DNA of 64,000 bases from Solirubrobacter deserti (GTDB lineage: Bacteria; Actinomycetota; Thermoleophilia; Solirubrobacterales; Solirubrobacteraceae): the NCBI RefSeq assembly GCF_003344625.1, contig NZ_QPKJ02000005.1, positions 372,001 to 436,000 on the forward strand. Direction: 5' to 3'. The first letter of the stretch is position 1. Each line of letters opens with the position of its first letter. A program made the translations under genes and the position numbers. The notes under the pieces are model-generated. The model made no database searches and had not been told where the DNA came from. It saw only the letters and a list, made by a program, of their open reading frames with translations. This document shows positions 30,899 through 38,180 of this stretch, one piece after another.

Positions 30899-31396
30899 TC
30901 AGCTCCCCATTCGTTGTTCGCAGAGATCGAGCCACTTGAGGTCGGCCTCGAGGTGCAGCGCCGCGCCCTCGACCAGCAGCGCGCTCACCTCGTCAGCGAC
31001 CGTGACGTCGTCCAGTTCCCGCAGCGCCTGCAGGTACGCGGCGCGCTGCCGGTCGATCAGCTCGAGCGGGTCCGCGATCCCCGCGGCCCGGGCGAGCACC
31101 AGCTTCATGAAGAAGTCGTCCTTCATCCGCGCGGCGGGCGTGGCGTCCGCCACCCAGCCGCGCAGCTCCATCCGCCCGGCGTCCGTCAGCCGGTAGACGC
31201 GCTTGTTCGGCCGCCCGTTCTGAGCCACCGCGTCGTCGTCCACCAGCCCGTCGCGCTCCAGGCGCGAGAGCGTCGTGTAGATCTGGCCGGTGTTGAGCGG
31301 CGGCAGGACCGAGCCGAACCGCTGCTCTATCGCCTGCTTGAGCTCATACCCGTGCGCCGGACCTTCGGCGAGCAGTGCGAGGAGCGGAAAACGCAT
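30899..31396 (-). CDS. PadR family transcriptional regulator
   Basis: A 165-residue repressor. The N-terminal PadR winged helix is clear (FPLLALLAEGPAHGYELKQAIEQRFG, LNTGQIYTTLSRLERDGLV, RPNKRVYRLTDAGR), and a C-terminal dimerisation domain follows (ATPAARMKDDFFMKLVLARAAG). It heads the padR-ATPase-permease operon and probably represses it. A 10-bp perfect inverted repeat directly before its ATG (31398-31427) is a ready operator. Related PadR proteins control efflux genes in response to drugs or phenolics; the ligand here is unknown. Confidence 0.93.
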   Translation of the reverse strand: MRFPLLALLAEGPAHGYELKQAIEQRFGSVLPPLNTGQIYTTLSRLERDGLVDDDAVAQNGRPNKRVYRLTDAGRMELRGWVADATPAARMKDDFFMKLVLARAAGIADPLELIDRQRAAYLQALRELDDVTVADEVSALLVEGAALHLEADLKWLDLCEQRMGS

Positions 31397-31397
31397 C

Positions 31398-31427
31398 TAG
31401 ATACTCGTTATACATATCGAGTATCTA
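31398..31427 (-). promoter_or_regulatory. PadR operator and padR operon promoter
   Basis: TAGATACTCG (31398-31407) and CGAGTATCTA (31418-31427) form a perfect 10-bp inverted repeat around a 10-bp AT-rich centre. On the minus strand a TTGACA -35 (31436-31431) is spaced 18 bp from a TATAAC -10 (31412-31407) inside this repeat. Bound PadR would cover the -10, so autoregulation is likely. The padR ATG (31396) is only about 10 nt past the -10. Confidence 0.75.
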
Positions 31428-31429
31428 CC

Positions 31430-31459
31430 TTGTCAAACCGAGTGATCACTCGGTACTTT
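31430..31459 (+). promoter_or_regulatory. promoter with an 18-bp palindromic operator in its spacer
   Basis: A TTGTCA -35 (31430-31435) and TACTTT -10 (31454-31459) are spaced 18 bp, and the perfect palindrome ACCGAGTGATCACTCGGT (31437-31454) fills the spacer. This drives the dehydrogenase gene at 31493. The palindrome has the form of TetR-family operators, and a TetR gene lies just downstream at 34299. Its -35 overlaps the divergent padR -35. Confidence 0.7.
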
Positions 31460-31492
31460 GGTCCGGCACCAACGCAAAAGGGGGAGAGGAAA

Positions 31493-34324
31493 GTGGGACG
31501 AACACTGGCCGGGCTGCTCGCGGCGACGGCGCTCGTCGCCGTGCCGGACGCCGCGGAGGCCCAACCGCCGCCCGCGGACGATCGCTTCGAGGTCACGCTG
31601 CTCGAGCGCAACATCACGCAGGGGATCCGGATCGAGACGCTGCCCGACGGGCGCGTCCTGCTCGCCGAGCGCGACGGCCGCCTCAAGGTCTTCAAGCCGG
31701 ACACGGGCTCGACGGTCGTCGCGGGCCAGATCCCGACGGGCACCAACGGCGAGCTCGGCTTCGTCGGCCTCGCGGCCGCGCCCGACTTCGCGACGACCCG
31801 CCACCTCTATGCGCACTACGTGCCGACCGCACCCGCGTACACGATCAGCCGCATCAGCCGCGTGTCCCGCTTCACGCTCGCGGGCGACACGCTCGACCTG
31901 AGCTCCGAGACGCCGATCTACAACGTCCAGCACCCGGTCTACGCCGGGGGCGGGCACAGCGCCGGCGACCTCGAGTTCGCGCCCAACGGCGACCTGTACA
32001 TCGCCACCGGCGACAACACCGGCTGCTGCGCGTCGTTCGGCTACCCGCCGATGGACGAGCGCCCGAACCAGATCGCCAACGACGCCCAGGCCACCTCGGC
32101 CAACACGAACAACCCGAACGGCAAGATCCTGCGCATCCGCCCGCTCGCGAACCCCGGGACGACCGTGGGCGAGGGCTCGACGTACGAGATCCCGCCCGGC
32201 AACCTGTTCACCGGCGCCGAGGACGGCGGCGGCAAGACGCTGCGCGAGATCTACGCCATGGGCCTGCGCAACCCGTTCACGATCGGCCACGTCAGCAACG
32301 AGGGCGAGCTGTGGTTCGCCGACTACGGCCCCGACGCGACGCTCGCCGACGCCACCCGCGGTCCCGCCGGCCACGTCAGCATGATCCGCACGACCAAGCC
32401 CGCCAACTTCGGCTGGCCTTACTGCTACGTGCCGGGCCAGCCGTACGGCGACTGGGACTACGTGGCCGGCGCCTCACGCGGGTTCTACGACTGCGACAAC
32501 CTCGTCAACGACTCGCCGAACAACCTCACGCCGCCGGCCAACTCGTTCGTGAACGCCGGGCTGCGCGACATCCCGGACAACACGCCGCGCACCATGTGGT
32601 GGACCTACAGCGCCGGCTCGCCCACGACCCCGTTCGAGACGCTGTTCGGCGGCGGCGCGATGGCCGGTCCGAAGTACACCTACGACGCGAGCAACCCGTC
32701 GCCGTCCAAGTTCCCGCAGTGGTTCGACGGCCGCTACTTCTTCTTCGACTGGACCACCGACTGGGTTGCGACCGCGGCCTTCAACAGCGACGGCAGCGTC
32801 AAGGACAACCAGTTCTTCCTGCCGCTGCACACGTTCGTCAAGCCGATGGACATGCAGTTCGGCGCCGACGGCGCGTTGTACGTGCTGGCGTACGGCAACG
32901 GCTGGGGCGCGAACAACGACGACACGGGCCTGTACCGCGTCACCTACGCCGCCGGCAACCGGCGCCCCTCGGTCAAGGCGACCGCCGACAAGGACTCGGG
33001 CGCCACGCCGCTGACCGTCAACTTCGACGCCACGGGCTCGAGCGACCCGGACGGTGACGCGATCACCTACAGCTGGGACTGGACCAACGACGGCACGGCC
33101 GACGCCACCGGCGCGAAGGTCAGCCACACCTACAGCACGGCCGGCTCCTACGTCGCCCGCCTGACCGTCACGGACGCGCAAGGCGCCTCGTCGATCCAGA
33201 ACTTCCCGGTCACGGTGGGCAACACCCGCCCGGTCGTGAAGATCGTGGCGCCGCCCGACGGGACGCCACACGCGCTCGGGCAGCCGCTCACGTTCCGCGT
33301 GTCGGTCTCCGACGTCGAGGATGGCGCCGCGGCCGACTGCACGAAGGTCGCCGTGACCTTCTCCCTGGGGCACAACTCGCACGCGCACCCCGAGACCACG
33401 CTCAACCCGGGGCCGGATTGCACCGCCACGGTCACGCCGGACCGCAACTCGACCCACACCGGCAACCTCTACCTGTTCACGGTGCTCGAGGCCGTCTACA
33501 CCGACAGCGGCGGCCTGACCGGCACCGCCGCGGCCGAGTACGCCCCGCCCACACAGAACACGAACGTCTATCCGCTCGGCGAGGGCGCGGGCCTGTACAC
33601 CGGCCGCACGTTCATGCAGGGCCCCGGGCACTGGTTCATGTTCCGCAACTACGACCTGGCGACGATCGGCGCGATCCGCATGAGCATCAGCTCGCGCGGC
33701 TCCGGCGGGACGATGGAGGTCCGCGCGGACTCGCCGACCGGCCCGCTGATCACGAGCGTCGAGATGCCGGACACCAAACCACCGGCGTCGTTGCAGCGCA
33801 ACTACGTCACGCTGTCCGCGCCGATCCGGCACAAGCCGGTGGGCGCGCACGATCTGTACTTCGTGACCAAGTGGACCGACCCGGCTGAGCACGGGCCCGA
33901 CGACGCGTTCCCGGAAATCTTCTTCGAGACGTTCACGCTCGTGCCGATCGCGGCCTCCACCGACGCGCCCGGAACCGTCGGCGGCACCGTGCCGGCCACG
34001 CTGTCGCTGAGCGTCGGCGTCTCGAGCTTCAGCCCGTTCACCCCCGGCGTGGCGCGCGAGTACACGGCGTCCACCGAGGCGACGGTGACCTCCACGGCCG
34101 GCGACGCGACGCTGTCGGTCTCCGACCCCGGCCACCTGACCAACGGCGCGTTCAGCCTCCCGCAGCCGCTGCGGGTGGAGCTGGGCACGACGCAATGGAG
34201 CGGTCCGGTGTCGAACGCGAAAGTCCCGGTCACGTTCAAGCAGACGATCGGGGCGACGGACGCGCTGCGGACCGGCACCTACAGCCGGACGCTGACGTTC
34301 ACGCTGTCGACGACGCGCCCGTAA
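31493..34324 (+). CDS. secreted PQQ-dependent sugar dehydrogenase-like protein with PKD domain
   Basis: Exported 943-residue protein. GTG 31493 is chosen for its strong purine-rich RBS and the signal peptide it begins (VGRTLAGLLAATALVAVPDAAEAQ). Residues about 28-480 form a soluble glucose/sorbosone dehydrogenase-type six-bladed propeller (GIRIETLPDGRVLLAERDGRLKVF, GELGFVGLAAAPDF, GGGHSAGDLEFAPNGDLYIATGD, GLRNPFTIGH). A PKD domain follows (DATGSSDPDGDAITYSWDWTNDG), then Ig-like and beta domains. It ends with a 107-residue module (from about base 34001) shared with the phosphodiesterase at 11691. PQQ use is inferred from the family. The 3' end overlaps the convergent tetR gene by 26 bp. Confidence 0.88.
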   Translation: MGRTLAGLLAATALVAVPDAAEAQPPPADDRFEVTLLERNITQGIRIETLPDGRVLLAERDGRLKVFKPDTGSTVVAGQIPTGTNGELGFVGLAAAPDFATTRHLYAHYVPTAPAYTISRISRVSRFTLAGDTLDLSSETPIYNVQHPVYAGGGHSAGDLEFAPNGDLYIATGDNTGCCASFGYPPMDERPNQIANDAQATSANTNNPNGKILRIRPLANPGTTVGEGSTYEIPPGNLFTGAEDGGGKTLREIYAMGLRNPFTIGHVSNEGELWFADYGPDATLADATRGPAGHVSMIRTTKPANFGWPYCYVPGQPYGDWDYVAGASRGFYDCDNLVNDSPNNLTPPANSFVNAGLRDIPDNTPRTMWWTYSAGSPTTPFETLFGGGAMAGPKYTYDASNPSPSKFPQWFDGRYFFFDWTTDWVATAAFNSDGSVKDNQFFLPLHTFVKPMDMQFGADGALYVLAYGNGWGANNDDTGLYRVTYAAGNRRPSVKATADKDSGATPLTVNFDATGSSDPDGDAITYSWDWTNDGTADATGAKVSHTYSTAGSYVARLTVTDAQGASSIQNFPVTVGNTRPVVKIVAPPDGTPHALGQPLTFRVSVSDVEDGAAADCTKVAVTFSLGHNSHAHPETTLNPGPDCTATVTPDRNSTHTGNLYLFTVLEAVYTDSGGLTGTAAAEYAPPTQNTNVYPLGEGAGLYTGRTFMQGPGHWFMFRNYDLATIGAIRMSISSRGSGGTMEVRADSPTGPLITSVEMPDTKPPASLQRNYVTLSAPIRHKPVGAHDLYFVTKWTDPAEHGPDDAFPEIFFETFTLVPIAASTDAPGTVGGTVPATLSLSVGVSSFSPFTPGVAREYTASTEATVTSTAGDATLSVSDPGHLTNGAFSLPQPLRVELGTTQWSGPVSNAKVPVTFKQTIGATDALRTGTYSRTLTFTLSTTRP

Positions 34325-34886
34325 ACGAGCGCAGCAGCTCGCGGAGCGGGGCGACGAGGTCGAGCGCCCCGCCCGCGAGCAGGTACTGAAGCTGGATCCC
34401 GTCGAACATCGCCACGAGCTGGCGGGCGCACAGGTCGGGGTCCAGCTCAAGCCGGACGTCACCGGCCTGTTGCGCGGCGGCGAACATCTGGGCGATGCCG
34501 GTCCGGACGCGCTCGTAGCGCTCGACGAACCAGTCGTGCGCGGGATGGTCGGGCGCGACGCTCTCCGCCGCCAGCACGGTGAAGAAGCGGATGAACGTCG
34601 GGTCCGCCTCGTGCGCGGCGGCCAGCGCCAGCCACGCGCCGCCGTACTCGCCGCCGGAACGCTCCCACGCGGTCGCCATCAACTCGCGGTTGCCGGCCTC
34701 GTAGTGGTCGAGCACCGCGAGCAGCAACTCGGCCTTCGTCGGGTAGTGGTGGATCAGCCCGGGCTCCGAGATCCCCGCCTCCTGCGCGATCGTCGCCAGC
34801 GAGACGCCGCGGAAGCCGTGCGCCGCGAACAGCCGCAGCGCGACGTCGATGACCTGCGCCCGCCGCGCCTCGCCGCGCTTGCTCAT
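34299..34886 (-). CDS. TetR family transcriptional regulator
   Basis: A 195-residue repressor. The N-terminal TetR helix-turn-helix is typical (RRAQVIDVALRLFAAHGFRGVSLATIAQEAGISEPGLIHHYPTKAELLLAVL), and the C-terminal ligand domain is all-helical (BetI-like in shape). ATG 34886 overlaps the selD stop by 4 bp, so it is co-transcribed with selD. It may bind the palindrome upstream of the adjacent dehydrogenase gene (31437-31454), an inference from operator shape and proximity. Confidence 0.92.
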   Translation of the reverse strand: MSKRGEARRAQVIDVALRLFAAHGFRGVSLATIAQEAGISEPGLIHHYPTKAELLLAVLDHYEAGNRELMATAWERSGGEYGGAWLALAAAHEADPTFIRFFTVLAAESVAPDHPAHDWFVERYERVRTGIAQMFAAAQQAGDVRLELDPDLCARQLVAMFDGIQLQYLLAGGALDLVAPLRELLRSFTGASSTA

Positions 34887-35884
34887 CGGACGGTGATGGT
34901 CCCCGGCGTGCCCGCCGCCAGGCGGCCGATCCGCCAGCCGTCGATCGACGCGCCCGGCGGAAGGGCGGCGAGCAGGCCGCCGGAGGTCATCGCGTCGCAG
35001 ACGAGCCGGGCGCGCGCGGGGTCGACCGCGCCCCACGTCGTCCACGTGTCCGCGTCCCGGCGGTTGCGCTTGGAGCCGCCGGCCAGCGCGCGCTCGTCGC
35101 TCAGCAGCTCCAGCACGCCCTCGATCGCCGGGGCGGCATCCGCGTCGATCTCGGCGCTCAACCCGGACGCGGCGGCGAGCTCGTGGGCGTGGCCGAGCAG
35201 GCCGAAGCCGGTGACGTCCGTGAGCGCGTGCGCGCCCGCTTTGCGCGCCTGAGCCGCCGCGCGGGCGTTCAGGGTCGTCATCACGTCGATGCCGCGCGCC
35301 ACCAGCTCCGCAGACGCCAGCCCGCGCTTGATCGCGGTCGCGATCGTGCCGGCGCCGAGCGGCTTGGACAGCCACAGCTCATCCCCCGCGACGCCGCCCG
35401 CGTTGGTGAGCACCTCGTCCGGATGCACCACGCCCGTGACCGCGAGCCCGTACTTGGGCTCCGGGTCGTCGATCGAGTGCCCGCCGACCACCGAGGCGCC
35501 CGCCTCGGCCACCGCGTCGGCGCCGCCGCGCAGGATCTCGCGCAGCACATCGCCCCCGAGCGTCTCCAGGGGGAAGGCGACCAGGTTCAGGGCCGAGACC
35601 GGCGTCCCGCCCATCGCGTAGACGTCCGAGAGCGCGTTCGTGGCCGCGATCCGCCCGAACGCGTACGGGTCGTCGACGATCGGCGTGAAGAAGTCCGCGG
35701 TCTGCACCAGAGCGATCTCCGGCGTCAGTTGCACGACGCCGGCGTCGTCGGACGTGTCGGTCGCCACCAGCACCCGCGGGTCGCTCACGGGCGGCAAGGA
35801 GGCGACGATCGGACGCAGGTCGGCGGCCGAGAGCTTGCAGCCACAGCCCGCGCCGTGGCTGAGTGAGGTGAGGGGAACGGCCAT
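34883..35884 (-). CDS. selD: selenide, water dikinase
   Basis: Makes selenophosphate from selenide and ATP for selenocysteine or 2-selenouridine synthesis, 333 aa. The catalytic segment SHGAGCGCKLSAADL carries Cys (about residue 14) at the position that is Cys or Sec in the family, with the essential Lys close by. VQTADFFTPIVDDPYAFGRIAATNALSDVYAMGG, VVGGHSIDDPEPKYGLAVTG and DVTGFGLLGHAHEL are further hallmarks. No selA, selB, selC or ybbB was found in the window. It is co-transcribed with tetR and has a 22-bp divergent gap to the gene at 35907. Confidence 0.95.
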   Translation of the reverse strand: MAVPLTSLSHGAGCGCKLSAADLRPIVASLPPVSDPRVLVATDTSDDAGVVQLTPEIALVQTADFFTPIVDDPYAFGRIAATNALSDVYAMGGTPVSALNLVAFPLETLGGDVLREILRGGADAVAEAGASVVGGHSIDDPEPKYGLAVTGVVHPDEVLTNAGGVAGDELWLSKPLGAGTIATAIKRGLASAELVARGIDVMTTLNARAAAQARKAGAHALTDVTGFGLLGHAHELAAASGLSAEIDADAAPAIEGVLELLSDERALAGGSKRNRRDADTWTTWGAVDPARARLVCDAMTSGGLLAALPPGASIDGWRIGRLAAGTPGTITVR

Positions 35885-35892
35885 CGCGTTCG

Positions 35893-35898
35893 TATGAT
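35893..35898 (+). promoter_or_regulatory. -10-like hexamer for the 35907 operon
   Basis: TATGAT ends 8 nt before the GTG start at 35907, inside a 22-bp gap to the divergent selD start. The transcript would be leaderless, and its polymerase footprint would overlap the selD promoter region. Confidence 0.45.
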
Positions 35899-35906
35899 GG
35901 CCGTCA

Positions 35907-36236
35907 GTGGCCGGACGCCGTGCGTATACCGACGCCGAGGTCGAAGCTGCCGTCCAGGCGCTCACCGACCCGCAGCAGCTCCAGGAAGCCCAGCGCATCG
36001 TCGCGGAGAACGCCCCGACGCTGCAGCGCATCCTGAACATCGCGCTCAACGAGGCCGAGTGGTTCGGCTCGGCCCACCACGCGCAGGTGCTCGAGGCAGC
36101 AGGCAAGGCGGACATCGAGGAGCGCCTGCAGGCGGTGCAGACGCTGCTCGCCGAGGAGATCCGCGTGACCATGATGATCGGGGCGGCGGTGGGGTTCGAG
36201 CTCGCCCACCAGCTGATCGACAAGGAGGACAGCTAG
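35907..36236 (+). CDS. hypothetical helical protein, 109 aa
   Basis: Unrecognised all-helical soluble protein starting at GTG 35907 (MAGRRAYTDAEVEAAVQALTDPQQLQEAQRIV). Features are ENAPTLQRILNIALNEAEWFGSAHHAQVLEAA and a C-terminal hydrophobic helix (VTMMIGAAVGFELAHQLI). It stops directly before the MBL-fold gene (TAG then ATG), heading a chain of coupled small genes. It probably acts with the hydrolase, but no function is visible. Confidence 0.72.
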   Translation: MAGRRAYTDAEVEAAVQALTDPQQLQEAQRIVAENAPTLQRILNIALNEAEWFGSAHHAQVLEAAGKADIEERLQAVQTLLAEEIRVTMMIGAAVGFELAHQLIDKEDS

Positions 36237-36926
36237 ATGGCAGCAGACGTGCGGTGGCTGGGTCATTCCGCCTTCCATCTCTCCGGCGGCGGGGCCGACG
36301 TCCTCGTCGACCCCTTCCTGACCGGCAACCCGAAGGCCGCGGCCAGCGCCGACGAGGTGCCCGCCGACGTGATCCTCCTGACCCACGGCCACGGCGACCA
36401 CCTCGGCGACACGGTGGACATCGCCAAGCGCACGGGCGCCACGGTCGTCGCGATCGTCGAGCTCGCCGCGGAGATCGAGGGCAACGGCGTCGAGAACGTC
36501 ATCAATCCGAACTACGGCGGGACCGTGCAGTTCGACTGGGGCTGGGTGAAGCTCGTGCCGGCGTGGCACACCGCGGTGTCCCCGTCCGGCACCGCGCACA
36601 TGCCCGCGGGCCTGCTCATCCACTACGGCGGCAAGCTGATCTACCACCTGGGCGACACGGCGCTGTTCAGCGACATGCAGCTGATCGCCCGTCGCGGCGA
36701 CCGCGTCGACCTCGCGCTGGTGCCGATCGGCGGCCACTTCACGATGGACCGCTTCGACGCCGTCACCGCGTGCGAGTTCATCCGGGCCGACCAGGTCATC
36801 CCGATCCACTACAACACGATGCCGCAGGTGGAGACGGACGCCGAGGCGTTCAAGCAGGACGTCCAGAACGCGGGCTTCGGCCAGGTGTACGTGCTCAACC
36901 CCGGCGACACCCACCATCTGAAATGA
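36237..36926 (+). CDS. UPF0173-type metallo-beta-lactamase-fold hydrolase
   Basis: A 229-residue metal-dependent hydrolase. The MBL motif is complete (LTHGHGDHLGD at about residues 49-58, with zinc ligands H, H, D, H), and further ligands appear in VPAWHTA, YHLGDTALF and IPIHYNT. The start WLGHSAFHLSGGGADVLVDPFLTGNP is typical of the UPF0173/YtkL group. The natural substrate of this group is not established. It is coupled to its neighbours (0-bp gap upstream, ATGA downstream). Confidence 0.9.
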   Translation: MAADVRWLGHSAFHLSGGGADVLVDPFLTGNPKAAASADEVPADVILLTHGHGDHLGDTVDIAKRTGATVVAIVELAAEIEGNGVENVINPNYGGTVQFDWGWVKLVPAWHTAVSPSGTAHMPAGLLIHYGGKLIYHLGDTALFSDMQLIARRGDRVDLALVPIGGHFTMDRFDAVTACEFIRADQVIPIHYNTMPQVETDAEAFKQDVQNAGFGQVYVLNPGDTHHLK

Positions 36927-37198
36927 CCCACGCCGTCGTGTTGATCAACGCCGAGCGTGAGGCGATCGCGTCGCTCGGCGGGCAGCTCGCCGACGTCGAG
37001 GGCGTCGCCGAGGCCTACTCCGTCACGGGCGAGTGGGACTTCGTCGCGATCCTGCGGGTGCGCAACCCGGAGGAGGTCGCGCAGGTGGTCACGCACAAGT
37101 TCGCCGAGCTGTCCGGCATCAAGAACACGCACACGATGGTGGCGTTCGAGGTCTTCTCCCAGCACGATCTCGAAGCGCTGTTCTCCATCGGAAATTGA
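36923..37198 (+). CDS. stand-alone Lrp/AsnC ligand-binding (RAM) domain protein
   Basis: A 91-residue protein made only of the RAM-type alpha-beta sandwich that senses amino acids in Lrp/AsnC regulators (AVVLINAEREAIASLGGQLADVEGVAEAYSVTGEWDFVAILRV...FSQHDLEALFSIG). It lacks the HTH domain, so it may modulate a partner by oligomerisation. ATG 36923 overlaps the hydrolase stop, and its TGA overlaps the TTG of the next gene. Confidence 0.88.
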   Translation: MTHAVVLINAEREAIASLGGQLADVEGVAEAYSVTGEWDFVAILRVRNPEEVAQVVTHKFAELSGIKNTHTMVAFEVFSQHDLEALFSIGN

Positions 37199-37824
37199 GC
37201 TTGCTGGTCGCCCCCGAACACCGTCCCACGCTGCGCGAGGAGCTCGCGGGGCTGCCGAATCGGTCCCGCGGCGTGGCGATCGCCGTGCTGGCGCTCCTCG
37301 CGCTGGCGGCGGTCGTCCTGCTCGCCCGCGGGACGAGCGAGGAGGGGACGCGGGTGGTGGTCGAGGAGCCGATCGCGTTCAACCTGCGCTACCCGGACTC
37401 GATGAAGCGGATCGAGGACGACACGCTGTTCCACCTCGAGCGCAAGGGCGTGGACGAGTTCATCGTCGAGCCGCTGGAGCTCCCGGCCTACCGGGGCGAC
37501 GTCGGCGGCGTCCTGCCGGTGGAGGCCTCGCGCGAGATCGAGCGCCTACGGGAGCGGTTCCCGCAGCTCGAGCTGGTGGAGGAGGGAAAGGTGCGCATCA
37601 ACCGCGTGGCGGGCTACTCGCTGGCGTTCCGGGCGAGCCGCAGCCCGCGGCTGTACGGCCGGCTCGTGCTGCTGCCCGAGCCGGTGCCCGGCGCCCGCTC
37701 CGGCGTGAAGCTGCTGATGCTGGCCACGCCGAAGGGCGGTGCCGGCAAGGCGCGCGACGTGGGCACGAACGGCCTACTCAAGACGCCCTACCGCTCGTTG
37801 CGCTTCGGCACGGAGGGTCCGTGA
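37195..37824 (+). CDS. membrane-anchored hypothetical protein, 209 aa
   Basis: Unrecognised bitopic protein. TTG 37195 overlaps the preceding stop as TTGA and gives MSLLVAPEHRPTLREEL, followed by a transmembrane helix (VAIAVLALLALAAVVLLARG, about residues 27-46). The exported domain of about 160 residues contains EPIAFNLRYPDSMKRIEDDTLFHLER and RINRVAGYSLAFRASRSPRLYGRLVLLP, reminiscent of small lipid- or stress-binding domains but not assignable. Its stop overlaps the csaA-like GTG. Confidence 0.72.
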   Translation: MSLLVAPEHRPTLREELAGLPNRSRGVAIAVLALLALAAVVLLARGTSEEGTRVVVEEPIAFNLRYPDSMKRIEDDTLFHLERKGVDEFIVEPLELPAYRGDVGGVLPVEASREIERLRERFPQLELVEEGKVRINRVAGYSLAFRASRSPRLYGRLVLLPEPVPGARSGVKLLMLATPKGGAGKARDVGTNGLLKTPYRSLRFGTEGP

Positions 37825-38153
37825 CCATCGACTACGACCACTTCGCCGCCGTCGACATGCGCGTCGGCCGGATCATCGCGGTGGAGGACTTCCCCGAGGC
37901 CCGCAAGCCGGCGTGGAAGCTGACGATCGACTTCGGCGACGAGATCGGCGAGAAGCGCTCCAGCGCGCAGATCACCAACTATGCGCGCGAGGAGCTCGTC
38001 GGCCGCCGGATCGTCGCGGTCGTCAACTTCCCGCCGCGCCAGATCGGACCCGTGCGCTCCGAGGTGCTGGTGCTCGGCGCGTCGGACGAGGAGGGCCGCG
38101 TGATCCTGCTCGCGCCGGACACCGACGTGCCGCTCGGCGCGCGGATTCACTGA
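37821..38153 (+). CDS. csaA: CsaA-like tRNA-binding domain protein
   Basis: A 110-residue OB-fold protein with the tRNA-binding EMAP-like motif of CsaA (FAAVDMRVGRIIAVEDFPEARKPAWKLTIDFG, AQITNYAREELVGRRIVAVVNFPPRQIG, SEVLVLGA). CsaA has been described as an export-related chaperone in Bacillus and also binds tRNA-like ligands. GTG 37821 overlaps the previous stop. The next gene, an HSP90 homologue, starts 27 bp downstream, so two chaperone-type genes are adjacent. Confidence 0.92.
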   Translation: MTIDYDHFAAVDMRVGRIIAVEDFPEARKPAWKLTIDFGDEIGEKRSSAQITNYAREELVGRRIVAVVNFPPRQIGPVRSEVLVLGASDEEGRVILLAPDTDVPLGARIH

Positions 38154-38180
38154 CCGCAAAGCGGGGAATCTCAGTACTCC

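Noticed and set aside
34883..35884. Selenocysteine in SelD itself
   Set aside because: The active-site codon is a normal Cys codon, and no in-frame TGA is present.
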